Assembly: GCA_020634855.1 (NCBI GenBank)
Contig: JACKAU010000025.1
Span: forward strand, 7,155 to 71,154
Direction: 5' to 3'
Length of the DNA stretch: 64,000 nt
Source of the DNA: Anaerolineales bacterium
GTDB lineage: Bacteria; Chloroflexota; Anaerolineae; 4572-78; J111
Shown piece after piece: positions 31,425 to 41,940 of the stretch (positions within the stretch are counted from its first letter, which is position 1; the number at the start of each line of letters is the position of its first letter). Under the pieces are notes generated by a model that was not told the origin of the DNA, did no database searches, and saw only the letters and a list, made by a program, of their open reading frames with translations. The translations under genes were made by a program, and so were the position numbers.

Positions 31425-34114
31425 TTAAAGGAGGTCCAGTTCCCGGGCGCGGGCTACGGCCTGCGTGCGGTTTCGCACATCGAGCTTGCCAAAGATATTG
31501 TTGAGATGTTTTTTGACCGTGCCGATAGCCACAACTAGTTCTTGAGCAATTTCCCCGTTTGACCGGCCATCGGCTACGAGCCGGAGCAGTTCCAACTCGC
31601 GCGGGCTGAGGGGTTCAATTAGCGAAGCGTGCGAAGCGGTGGGGGGACGGGTGATGTTTCCTCGGCCCCAAACGCGGCCAGCAATTGGCTCACGTAGTTG
31701 GACCTGAGGCCGCGAGACTGAGCTTGGCGTAACAGTTCGGCCATTGGCTGGCCTTCATCGACAAAAGGACGAATGTACCCTTCCGGTTCGGCCAAGTTTA
31801 GAGCCTGATCGAGGGCGCTTAGAGCCTGGCGCCCCTGACCCTGCGCTTACAAAGCCAGCGCTTGCAAAACCAGCGCCTTGATCAGCAAGCGGCCATGGCC
31901 GGTATCTTGAGCTTCCTGAATGAGGATCGTCAGATTGTCCAGAGCCGCATCAAAGTTCCCCTGCGCGATCAGGGATTTGCGGCCGCGCCAGGCGGTGGAA
32001 ATAGGGCATTAATGGCCCCGACGAGCCGGCCCGCGTCTCGGCCCAGGCCGCAGCGTCCGTAAGGTTGTCCTGCTTCAACAGGAGCAGGAAGTGATGGTAT
32101 TCAACAAAGGCCATGATGTTAATATTAAAGGTCTGCGCCCGCAATAGCGCCTCAACCTGACGGGTGTGATTTTCGGCGGCGGCCAGGTCATCGCGGGCCA
32201 GGCTAAGGTGGGCTAACCCACTCAAGGCAAAGACCTGGGCCTCGGTGCTGCCAATTTTCACCGCCTGTTCGACACAGCGGGTTAAATAGACCTCAACTTG
32301 ATCTAACTCATTCAGATCGTACAACACCTGGCTGGCGCACATGTAGGTAAATAGGGTTCCTACAAAGGGGATGGGTTGGCCTCCAGGCTCGACCCGGTCC
32401 AAGGCCTGGCGAATGAGCGACCTGGCTCGGCGGAGACTACCTTGGGCATGGTGAACCATACCGTCCAATGGCAGGAGATGAATTTGATGCGATTGAGCGC
32501 CGGGGGTTGCCAACATTGAGCGTCCCTGAGCCAGCACCTTCGCCGCAGCGTTCAAATCACCCGTTGAATAATAGGCGGCTCCCAGGAAAATAACCAGCAT
32601 CCCGCGCAACCAGTAGTCTTTGGGCAACGCTTGCAGGGCTTGCTGCGTCAGTTCAACAGCAGCGGGATCTCGAACCAGGCTGGCATAGGCGGCCCGAAAA
32701 GCCCAAACCTCAGGGCGCAGACTACGGGCGCTGTCCTCGTCCAGCAAAGCCAGGACGGCTTCGGCTTCCCGCAGCGCCTCATCGGCCTCGGAAAAGTCAC
32801 CCACCGTCATCGCGGCCCAGGCTTGAACCAGCCACAGGCGGGGTGGGTGTGCCAGGCTGCCGGCGGCAGGACGGCCAACCAGGCTTGCAGCGTCTTGATT
32901 TCGCCGTTCTGCCACATGACGCTGTGAACCAGCTCGATCAGACGGGCGGCCTGCTCAAAATCGCGCCCGACCAGGGCATGATGATGCACAGCCTCCTGAG
33001 TTAATCCATTCTGCTCCAACCATTCCCACGCCCGGTGATGCAGTTCCGGCACAATATCTGGCTGGACCTGACGCAAGCGGGCGCGCAACACTTCGGCAAA
33101 CAGCCGGTGATAGCGATACCAGCGCCGCTCGTCATCCAGGGGTACGATAAACAGGTTGGCCTGCTCTAATAATTCCAGAGTAGTTTGACCATCCCTGCCC
33201 CCGTAAGGGCGTCGCACAAGGAGCCGCACAGGCGGTCAAGAATGGAGGTTTGTAGTAAGAAATCCTCGGTGCCTTGGGGACGTTGCTCCAGAACTTCATC
33301 GGTTAGATAATCCAGAATGTAGCGATGCGTGCCGGTGAAGGCCGCAATGAAATCGGGCAGGTCATCACGCCCCTGCATTGAGAGGGCGGCCAGTTGCAGC
33401 CCGGCAATCCAGCCCTCGGTGCGGGCTTCCAAGGCAGCGATATCTCTCGGAGAGAGACTCAGGCCCATGACCTGATTGAAAAGCGCCATCGCCTCATCGG
33501 GCGTAAAGCGCAAATCCTCGGCTCGCAGTTCGGTCAGTTGTTCCCGGCCACGCAGCCGAGACAAGGGGAAGGGGATCGGTGCGAGTGGTAATAAATAAAT
33601 GCATCTGCGGCGGCAAATGGTCAAGCAGAAAGGTAATCGCTTCGTGGAGCGATGCGTTTTCGATGACATGATAATCATCCAACACCAGGACAAATGGCTC
33701 CGGCAAGGTAGCGATCTCGTTGATCAAGATGGTCAAGCCCGATTCTGGCGGGAGCGGCTGGGGGAGTGAAACAATAAGAGCGCCGTTGTGCCCAGGTCGG
33801 GGTTCAACTGCTGCAAGCTGGCAATAAAGTAGGACCAGAAGCGGGTGGGGTCATTGTCGCCTTCATCTAATGATACCCAGATCACACTCCACCGTTGTGC
33901 GGAATCCATTCGCTCAAGAGAGTCGTCTTGCCAAAACCGGCTGGTGCGGAGATGAGGGTCAACTTACGGGTCAGACCTTCATTGAGCCGCTCGGTTAAAC
34001 GCAGGCGAGGCACTAAATTGGCCCGGACAGGTGGGAGGAATAGTTTGGTGGTCAGAAGCAGCGGTTGAGGGAGGTACTAGAGGGCGTATTAATTGTAACG
34101 CTGGCATCAGCCAT
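31425..34114 (-). pseudogene. LAL/MalT-type LuxR-family regulator, frameshifted
   Basis: From the ATG at 34114 the joined frames give LTTKLFLPPVRANLVPRLRL, a P-loop (SAPAGFGKTTLLSEW), LVLDDYHVIEN (Walker B), the winged-helix and TPR-like middle (FAEVLRARLRQVQPDIVPEL; LRGMLVIFLGAAYYSTGDLN) and a C-terminal LuxR HTH (SPRELELLRLVADGRSNGEI, then TVKKHLNNIFGKLDVRNR). Stop TAA lies at 31425-31427. This is the full order of MalT-like ATP-dependent activators of about 890 residues. Frame changes occur near 34055, 33900, 33740, 33565, 33190, 32850, 31980, 31850 and 31640. The inducer and target genes are unknown. Confidence 0.85.
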
Positions 34115-34367
34115 AACGATTCTCCCACACCGATGAGACGTTAGGCTATTATACGCCCTGTTGATGGTTTATCCTATTCTCTCTCGTGATTAGGTCAGCT
34201 TTAACTACGCTTATCGCCGTGGCCGGTACTGAATGGTCTTGGTCACGCGCTCGATCTGAAAGTGACACAATAATAGACATAACTAGTTGTTAACTCTAAA
34301 TTGTTATATTTTCTTTCGACAAGATTAGCAGAATTTACACGGATATTCACCGATTTTCATCTTATCT

Positions 34368-34547
34368 GTGGTCACGGCCATCTTCCTGCCGCTAAGCTTT
34401 ATTACCGGTTTGTTGGGGATCAATGTGGGCGGCATACCGGGCGCCAGTTCGGAATGGGGCTTTATCACGGTGTCTATTTTCCTGGCCGCCATCGTCAGTC
34501 TGGAGTTGTTGTTCCTTTATTACTTTCTCAAAAAGAGTCAGTTTTGA
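34368..34547 (+). pseudogene. C-terminal fragment of a CorA/ZntB-type metal transporter
   Basis: About 59 residues encode the last two membrane helices of the CorA superfamily: VTAIFLPLSFITGLLGINVG followed by GIPGASSEWGF and a second helix ending YYFLKKSQF. The signature GMN is GIN here, and the following VGGIPG is the ZntB-type extension. The reading frame begins directly where a half copy of the dispersed ACACGGAT repeat ends (34332-34372), with no start codon, so the rest of the gene was lost at that junction. Confidence 0.75.
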
Positions 34548-34732
34548 GCCATACCAATCGATCATCGGGTGGTCTCAGCTAAGAGCATCCTTCGCTCTTT
34601 TAGCACGATGACGTCCTTTCTCCATTCTTCATTCTCTATGCTCCATTCTTGGTTTGTAGTACTATTGATACCCGCTTGGGTTTGTGTGATAATAGGCCCG
34701 TAAACCTGTTGGAAAAATTAGGAGATATAGCC

Positions 34733-36258
34733 ATGCCCGATATCAACGTTAATGAGCGGCAGCTTGACGAGCAACTCGCGCAATTGGAGCAGGCGCGGCC
34801 CTGGAGCCCGCGCGTGATATCTAAATTGAAACCTTCATTCGCACCGCGCCGGATGTTGAGGTGTTCCGGGTCAATCCGGTCCAGTATGCGCTGGAGCGCA
34901 GCGTGAGCGAAGCCGAGGCGCTGGACCTCTTCCTGCACGCAACCAAGATTGGGTTGTTTGAGATGGATTGGCATATCGTGTGCCCCCACTGCGGCTTTAT
35001 TATTGACAACTTGCACACCATATGAAGCAACTCCGCACCCATTATGTGTGCGCGCCTACTGTGGGGCCGAACGCGATTTTGCGCTGGATGATTATATCCA
35101 GGTCGCTTTTACCATTTCACCGCAGGTACGGGACACTCGCTATCATCATCCGGAATTGCTGAGCATCGAAGATATATTCCTCAATTACCGCCTGAGTAAA
35201 GATGTCATCTCGCCCATACCGGCCTACCCCCACCTGGCCTGAGGCCATTGAACACGTCACCCGCTATCTACGCTATATCGAACCCGGTGAGAAAGTGACG
35301 GCTGAGCTTGATGAGCTGCCACCCGGGGTGCTGCGGGGCGATGGATGGACGGGCTTGCCTCCAACTGACCATGACGGATGAGCCAAGTGAGCAGGCCAGC
35401 GTCATCCCGATCAGGCTGGTTGACGGCAAATTCCAGTCGGATGATCCGGAGCTGCAGCCCCGTAGCCTGACCCGCCACAGTATGATCGATCAGCCGGTGC
35501 AATTTCGTTATGATCTGCAGCGGAGGTGCCCAGCGGCAAGCTGGTGTTCGAATTGGAGAATCGGGAGGATCGCCGCAGTGCGTTGTGCATCTACCATACC
35601 GGGCGCCTGCCGCCGCCGATGCTGACCTTGCGGCCGAGTTTGAGCGGCAAGAAGCTGCTAACAACACAAACCTTCGGCGATCTGTTTCGGTCGGAGGTCA
35701 TCAAGACGGACGAAACCCTGTCGATCCGGGACATCACCTTCTTGTTCACCGATCTAAAAGGCTCGACGGCCATCTATGAGCAAGTCGGCGATGCCAACGC
35801 CTATTTTCTGGTGCATCAGCACTTCGATGCATTGAGCCGGGTCATCCGCGACCGGAACGGCGCCATCGTGAAAACCATCGGCGATGCGGTGATGGCCGTG
35901 TTCGACAACCCGGTCGAGGCGACCAGCGCCGCCCTGGAGATGATTAACGCCCTCAATGAATTTAACCGCACCATCTCCCAGGAATTGATCCTGAAGGTGG
36001 GCGTCCACCGGGGGCATCTTTATGGCCGTGACGGTCAATGAGCGCGTTGATTATTTCGGGCAGAATGTCAATATCGCGGCCCGGGTGCAAGCCCTAGCTG
36101 ACGCCAATGACGTCTACATTACCGCCGATGTCTACCACTCGCCCGGCGTCGATGACATGCTCAAGGCGCATCGTGTTTTCCCGGAAGAGGTACTGGTCAA
36201 GGGCGTCAGCGAAAAACTCCACGTCTATAAGATCGGTCCGCATCGCCACAACCATTGA
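34733..36258 (+). pseudogene. DUF5939-class III adenylate cyclase, frameshifted
   Basis: AGGAGATATAGCC precedes the ATG at 34733. The N-terminal half (RVNPVQYALERSVSEAEALD, HATKIGLFEMDWHIVCPHCG, RYHHPELLSIEDIF) fits DUF5939, including a CPHCG zinc-type knuckle. The C-terminal half is a class III cyclase domain: ITFLFTDLKGSTAIYEQVGD (metal-binding Asp), KTIGDAVMAVFDNP (second Asp) and YFGQNVNIAARVQALA (Asn/Arg catalytic region). Frame changes fall near 34825, 35020, 35235, 35350, 35520 and 36030. Expected product: cAMP, possibly read by the cNMP-binding proteins elsewhere in the window. Confidence 0.8.
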
Positions 36259-36367
36259 GCCGGGGAACACCGGTCTCCAGCCTTAGATTGGCCGGGCGCC
36301 ACCCCTCAACCCAACCGACCGGTTAAGAGGCGTTTAGCCGCCGGCCATCACCGGGGTGTTCAAATAT

Positions 36368-36405
36368 AAAGACCCAGGTGTTTCTTTATTTAGACCGGGG
36401 TCTTT
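36368..36405 (+). terminator. Terminator after the cyclase gene
   Basis: AAAGACCC (36368-36375) faces GGGTCTTT (36398-36405). The intervening bases add partial pairing (AGGTG/GACCG is imperfect). A short T-run ends the arm. Confidence 0.55.
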
Positions 36406-36474
36406 GCCAAAAAACAGGCTAAGTACAAACAAAAAGATTTTGGTGGATGAGATGGGTCACCTATACTAAGGTGT

Positions 36475-37517
36475 ATGAACCCAATTGAAATAAGACCACT
36501 AAGTCAAATGGAACTGAACGAACTGGATGAATTGTATCATCAGACGAAACAGGTTCGGGTCCGAACGAGAGCCCAAATGATCTTGCTGGCAGTTGAACAG
36601 CAAATGACGGCTCCCCAGATCGCTCAGATTGTTCGCAAAATGACCAAACGGTCCGACGATGGATCAAACGTTACAATGCCGAAGGAGTTAACGGACTGTT
36701 TGATGCCCCGTCCGGGGACGCCGGTTAAAGTGACGGCGGAATACCACGACCAGTTAATCCAAGTTGTGCGTCGACGGCCCCGTAGTCTGGACTTACCTTA
36801 CTCCCTGTGGACATTGCAACGGCTGGTTGACTATATGGCTGAAGAGACCGGTCTGCGGGTCTCAACCGAAACGGTTCGCTTACACTTGAAGGCGGAGGAT
36901 ATAGTCATCAGCCGCCCCCAGCACAAGGTCAGTAGCCCTGACCCAGAATATATGGTAAAAAAAGACGATTGAAGAAAAACGAGACAACTTGAAACCCAAT
37001 GAAGTTTTCTACTATGCTGACGAATTTAACATTAGCTGGCGTCCGACCTTGCGGGCGATGTGGAGTCCCAAAGGCCAACAGGTCATGATCCCGACCCCAG
37101 GTCAGCCCAAAAAGCATTACGGCATCGGGGGGTCAACTATCATACCGGCCAGACAGTCGTATTAATCCGCTAACGAAAACGACGGTCAGAAATTGCTGAG
37201 TTCTTACAAACATTGCTCGATAAACACCCCGATCAAGTTGTCTATGTCGCCTGGGACAACTTTACCGCTCATCAAGATGATGAAGTTGAGGCGGTTGTCC
37301 GTGGGGCTACAGGCCGGTTGGTTTTTTGCTTTACTTGCCCACTTACAGTCCCTGGCTCAATCCTATTGAAATGTTGTGGCGTCACTTCCGGCGTGAAGTC
37401 ACCCATTGTGAACTTTTTGAAACGGTTAAGGCTCTCTTAGCTGCGACCCGTAATTTCTTTGACCGCTACAATCAGATGCCAAACCGTCTTCTTTCTATTA
37501 GACATTATCGAAAATAA
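36475..37517 (+). pseudogene. IS630-family transposase, frameshifted
   Basis: The frames combine to an HTH N-terminus (QVRVRTRAQMILLAVEQQMT; IAQIVRK) and a DDE domain: first acidic block FYYADEFNISWRPTL, second YVAWDNFTAHQDDEVE, third SPWLNPIEMLWRHF. These are the usual D, D, E environments of IS630 enzymes. Frame changes occur near 36640, 36960, 37120-37170 and 37330. The last codons (IRHYRK) fall at the left end of the nested IS, so the original C-terminus may be altered. Confidence 0.85.
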
Positions 37518-38524
37518 GAAAACAGACTAAAATGGTCAGCAAAAAAGAGCAAGAAAAGAGGGCAAGAAGATGCTGACCTATGAAAAACTGAAAAAGAAGC
37601 CCAGTCGATTTCTGGCCCTGACCAGCTTGCGGGTAGAAGAATTCGATGAACTCCTGCCGAGCTTCGAGACAGCCTGGGGCGCGGATGTAGAGCGACGGTC
37701 CCAAGCCCAACCACGGCAACGAAAACCCGGCGGTGGCCGTAAACCAACCTTAAAAAGCTTGGCCGATAAGCTATTGTTCATTCTGGTCTACTTCAAAACC
37801 TATCCCTCCAAGAAGTGCAAGGCAGTCTGTTTGGTATGAGCCAAGGTCAAGCCAATGACTGGATCCAACGGCTGACACCCATCCTGCAAGCAACCTTGCA
37901 GGTGGAAGCGGTGCTGCCGGAACGGGAGCCGGCTAAGCTTGAGCAGGTGTTAGCTGATTACGACCTACTGGAGTTTACCATTGATGGCACCCAACGGCGA
38001 CGCCAGCGCCCTAAAGACAATGTTGTGCAAAAAGCGTATTACAGTGGTAAAAAAAAGCCCATACCGTGACCAACAATGTCATTACTCATCCGGCCAGCCG
38101 CACCGTTTGTTACTTGAGCCAGACCTATCCCGGTACCCGCCACGATAAACGAATTTGCGATGAAGAAGGCTATACGTTTCCACGTAATGCCCAACTCCTG
38201 CAAGATACCGGTTTTCAGGGCTATGCGCCTCAAGAGGTCATCAGCTATCAGCCCAAAAAGAAACCACCGGGTGGCGAGTTAACCTGTTGTGACCGGTTCA
38301 TCAATACCGTCATTGCCACGGCTCGGGTTACGGTTGAAAATATCATTTGTGGCATCAAACGGTGTCGGATTCTGAAAGACACCTTTCGTAATCATTTACC
38401 TGGTTTGGATGACCTGGTTATTGAAATTGCTTGTGGCTTACACAACCTTCGGGTTCGTCATCGTCACCCGACTGAACATTTCGACCTTTTTGTTTTTGTT
38501 GCTTAACCTTATTTCCGATTTTGT
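37501..38524 (+). mobile_element. IS5-like element nested in the IS630 copy
   Basis: Left end GACATTATCGAAAATAAG (37501-37518) and right end, whose complement is GACAAAATCGGAAATAAG (38507-38524), match at 15 of 18 positions and bracket the second transposase. About 1.02 kb, a normal size for the IS5 group. Confidence 0.55.
37570..38506 (+). pseudogene. IS5-group (DDE_Tnp_4 type) transposase, frameshifted
   Basis: The N-terminal HTH part reads LTSLRVEEFDELLPSFE, RKPGGGRKPTLKSLADKL and LFILVYFKTYPLQEVQGSLF (after correcting one base near 37808). The DDE part reads LLEFTIDGTQRRRQRP, YSGKKKAHTVTNN (after another shift near 38060), LSQTYPGTRHDKRICDEEGY and RVTVENIICGIKRCRILKDT (the conserved E). 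The set identifies the DDE superfamily endonuclease type found in IS5-like elements. Two single-base changes break an otherwise complete gene of about 310 codons. Confidence 0.85.
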
Positions 38525-38564
38525 CTATTATTGGCTCTAATGCCGCATAATTTTTTTGCTTGTA

Positions 38565-39781
38565 CTTAGTGGACTTTCAAAAAAGTTATTTGGGAAAAAA
38601 CAGAAAGGGAGGCATACTCTGAAAAAAGGAGAGAAAAATGCCAAGGAACCAAATAACAATCAAATTATCAGAGGAGGATGAACAACTCCTCAAAGAATAT
38701 GTCAGCCAAGGCCAAAAAAATGCGCGAGAAATCAACCGGGCCCGAATATTACTGATGGCCAAGGCAGGCCAGAAAGTCAAAGATATTGAGCAAGTACTGG
38801 GTGTCAGCCAAACGACAATCTGTACAGTACGCAAGAACTACAACTTGGGCGAGCATGACCATATCTTGGATTTCATCAAAGACAAACCGCGCAGTGGTCG
38901 GCCACTCAAGCTTGATAGCCGGGTCGAAGCCAAGGTGAGTATGATAGCCTGCTCCCAACCGCCGGCTGGGGTGGCTCGCTGGACACTGCATATGATAGCC
39001 GATAAACTGGTCAAACTGGAAGAGGTGGAAAGTATCTCGCACGAAAGTGTACGACAGTTGTTAAAAAAACAAACTTAAGCCCTGGTTAAGTGAACAGTGG
39101 TGTATCGGCCAAATTACCGGGTCGTATCTGTGGCCTATGGAAGATGTGTTGTATCAGTATCAGCGCCCCTATGACCCCGACCACCCCTTACTTTGTTTTG
39201 ATGAACGGCCGTGCTTTCTGATTGGCGATGTCGGCGCGATATTACCGCTGAGCCCCGGCAAAGCCAAACGCTATCACTATGAATATAAAAAGAATGGTTC
39301 GTGTTGTGTCTTTCTGGCCTTTGAACCCCATACCGGCTTTCGCTATGTTGAAGTTCGGGCCAGACGGACAGCCGTCGATTATGCCCAATTTATGCAAAAC
39401 CTGCTGGCTAAACACTATGCTCAGGTCCATGCCATCCGGCTTGTGCAAGATAACTTGAATACCCATACCCCCGGTTCCTTTTATCAAGTCTTAGCGCCCA
39501 GCCCCGCTTTCGAACTGAGCCAGCGTTTTGAATTGCACTATACGCCCAAAAAGGGATCGTGGCTTAACATGGCAGAGATTGAGTTCGCGGCCCTATCCAA
39601 GCAATGTCTTGACCGTCGCATTCCTGATTTCGATACCTTACAGACAGAGGTTTTGGCTTGGGCTGACCAACGTAACCGTGACCGCAAAACCGTTCATTGG
39701 TCTTTCTCTCAAGCTGATGCCCGTGACAAAATGCATCGCCATTATCTTAATCTAAAGAAACTTTTTTGAAAGTCTACTTAG
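38565..39781 (+). mobile_element. IS630-type element, second copy type
   Basis: AGTGGACTTTCAAAAAAGTT at 38568-38587 faces the complement of AGTAGACTTTCAAAAAAGTT at 39759-39778 (19 of 20). Extending outward three bases gives ends bordered by TA (38563-38564 and 39782-39783). The left end overlaps the right terminus of the preceding element by 2 bases, so it appears to have landed in or at that terminus. Confidence 0.7.
38638..39769 (+). pseudogene. IS630-family transposase, two frames joined at an A7 run
   Basis: The first 146 codons hold the HTH region (KNAREINRARILLMAKAGQK; IEQVLGVSQTTICTVRKNY). The second frame holds the DDE region (LLCFDERPCFLIGD; VQDNLNTHTPGSFYQ; KKGSWLNMAEIEFAAL). The join falls at TTAAAAAAAC (39061-39070). 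Reading KKQT-stop in one frame and KNKLKPWLSEQW in the other requires a +1 step. This could be one lost A or slippage on the A-run. Otherwise the protein is complete to KKLF. Confidence 0.85.
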
Positions 39782-39830
39782 TACCTCGACAAATAAATTT
39801 TGATAAGTGAACTGCAAAATGAAAGAAAAA

Positions 39831-40370
39831 TCAGGTAACAGGATAAAGACGTTTGAGTTTATCTCTGGCATTAGTAATAGTAAAGCGCCAATCAATAGTT
39901 GCTTGACGGGCATTGCGTTCGGCTTGCCATGCAGCGATTTCATTTTGTAAGCGATCAAGTTGCCCCAGCCGACGGTCCAAACATTGTTCATATAGCACCG
40001 AAATTTCCACCTCGGCCATATTTAACCAGCTACTATGCTTGGGAGTGTGATGGAATTCGATTTTACGAACTAAAGCCCGTGCTTGTTCAGGTGGAAAGGT
40101 TTCATAAAAGGCCGCTGGCGTATGAGTGTTCAGATTATCAAGCACTACCTTGATTTTCTCAGCGTTACTAAAATGAACGTCTATCAAATCTTGCATACAA
40201 TAAGCGAAATCTTGTTTGGTGCGCCGTGCGGTTACTTTGACATGACACCAGCCGCGCAAGGGTTGCAGAAACATAAATAGGTTACAGGTCCCCTGACGTT
40301 GATATTCATAATCGTAGCGCTGGGGTTTACCCGATTGTATTGGCAATGGGTTCTGTTTTTCACTAATCAA
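39831..40370 (-). pseudogene. IS630-family transposase, 3' fragment
   Basis: 179 codons of the DDE half: KPQRYDYEYQRQGTCNLF, KVVLDNLNTHTPAAFYE, HTPKHSSWLNMAEVEISVL, ending RDKLKRLYPVT. It is related to, but clearly different from, the transposase at 38638. The HTH half and the left end are missing, and the first Asp block is cut. Confidence 0.8.
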
Positions 40371-40429
40371 TACCCCCTTGAGTTGGCTTGCATTATACTA
40401 CAAATCGGTAAGTTATATTTTACCGACCC

Positions 40430-40524
40430 TAAGGAATCGTCGATGTTGAGATAGATGACCTTGGCCGCCTTGGTCCGTTCCGCTTCGGGGCGCACTAACC
40501 GTTTGAGTTTGTTCTCTTGCTATA
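40430..40524 (-). pseudogene. Transposase scrap, possibly IS701-like
   Basis: One frame reads LKRLVRPEAERTKAAKVIYL followed by NIDDSL, a DDE-type first aspartate context as in IS701/IS4-group transposases. About 30 codons remain, cut off exactly where the next IS630 element begins at 40525. Confidence 0.4.
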
Positions 40525-41708
40525 CTAAAAACAGAATGAGAACATAACTTTCAAGAAAAAGCCTGGATCAGTAAAATAGAGAAAAAATGATCAACCAGGA
40601 GCAACCCAATGATCCGACCAGACTTTGCCAAATGGAACTAAGATGCGGAAGAGATGCGGCGCTTGTCGCTTGAAGCCGAACATCTTCGCAGTCGAGAACG
40701 GTTTCAAGCGTTGTACATGATCGGCAGTGGGCAAAAAATGCCAGCCAGTGGGCCCAACAAATCAATCGCCAAAAACAAACCGTGCTGAAATGGGTGCATC
40801 GCTACAATGAATTTGGGCCAGAGTGTATCACCTATCAGGCCAGCGGCGGCGCACAACCCCAATTGAGCGAAGCCGAAAAAAGATCATCGACACGGTCAAA
40901 CAAGAGCGACCCAATGACCATCAGTTGCCGGGCTATGGCTGGACCTTGAAAAGTTAAGACGCTGGGGGCCGACAACCTAGGCCAGCTGGTGAGCCGGACC
41001 ACCTTACGCACCTTACTAAAACAAGCCGGTTTGAGTTGGAAAAAATGCAAAAGGTCTTAGCCAAAGGCAAACCGGCCCAGCAGGCGGAGTATGTCCAACG
41101 TTTCCAACGCTGGTTTGAGCCAGTGTGCCAGGGCAAATTGCGGCTCATCTATATCGATGAAGCCCATCTCCATCAAGATTTGGCCCTCGGCTACCGCTGG
41201 TCAGCCGTGGGTGAGGCCGATTGGTGCCCAGTCATTGTCCGTCCCTGGCCAATCGGCTCAACTGGTATGGAGCCTATGACTTTAGTCGCGGTCAATGTCT
41301 GCTCTGGCATCAACACAAGTGTGATAGTGAAGCCACCGTCGCCTTTTTGCACTATCTGGCTCAGCAATGGCCCCTGACCCCAGCCAACAAACCGTTATCA
41401 TTTGGGATGGGGCCCCTTGGCATAGTAAAGCGGCCATCGTGCGCCAAGCCGCTGAAGCGTTAGGTTTCAGTCTCATCCAACTGCCCAGCTACAGTCCCGA
41501 CTTGAACCCGATTGAAGGTTTATGGAAATGGATGCGCGAAGAGTTGACCCAACATCACTGTTACAAATATCTCTATCTGCTAGAACGGGCTTGTCTTGAG
41601 TTTATTGACCGCATCAACCTGAACCCGCAAGCTATCATCACCCGTCTTTGGCCCAAATTTGACCTTGATCCTGACTATGAAAAACTTCTGTTCTCATTCT
41701 GATTTCAG
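40525..41708 (+). mobile_element. IS630-type element with TA-flanked ends
   Basis: CTAAAAACAGAATGAGAAC at 40525-40543 faces the complement of CTGAAATCAGAATGAGAAC at 41690-41708 (16-17 of 19). TA borders both ends (40523-40524 and 41709-41710). Length 1184 bp, normal for the family. Confidence 0.85.
40609..41702 (+). pseudogene. IS630-family transposase, frameshifted, with an early stop
   Basis: AGGAG precedes the ATG, but codon 11 is TAA. Beyond it the frames give LSLEAEHLRSRERFQALYMI, QTVLKWVHRYNEFGPE and the DDE blocks LRLIYIDEAHLHQDLALGYR, IIWDGAPWHSKAAIV and SYSPDLNPIEGLWKWMREEL. Frame changes occur near 40735, 40880, 40955, 41040, 41240 and 41400. The C-terminus (DYEKLLFSF) is six bases inside the right inverted repeat. 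Confidence 0.85.
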
Positions 41709-41737
41709 TATAGCTATTACCGTAAGTACTTTCTATA

Positions 41738-41889
41738 CCAAAAACAGATTGAGACCGAAACTTTTGGTCGTCATGCCCGCGTGCTTTTAGCGGGAATCCA
41801 GGCTTGTAGGCCCCACTGGATGCCCGATAAAACCATTCGGGCATGACGAAACAGATACCCGAAAAGTTCTACTTTCATTCTGATTTCAG
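41738..41889. mobile_element. IS630-derived MITE, 152 bp
   Basis: The left end CCAAAAACAGATTGAGACC and the right end, complement of CTGAAATCAGAATGAAAGT, closely follow the ends of the element that stops 29 bases to the left. TA flanks both sides (41736-41737, 41890-41891). The core has no coding capacity and is itself partly palindromic (TCGTCATGCCCG at the left, CGGGCATGACGA at the right). Confidence 0.8.
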
Positions 41890-41940
41890 TATAGCATAAG
41901 GCCCTATTAACCGAAAAGTATCTCGGTGGGTGAAACCAAG

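Larger units (their letters stand above)
36422..38566 (+). mobile_element. IS630-type element carrying a nested IS
   Basis: Ends AGTACAAACAAAAAGATT (from 36422) and the complement of AGTACAAGCAAAAAAATT (to 38566) are inverted repeats, each bordered outside by TA (36420-36421 and 38567-38568), the target duplication of IS630/Tc1-mariner elements. The span is too long for one IS630 because a second element lies inside from about 37501 to 38524. Confidence 0.65.
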
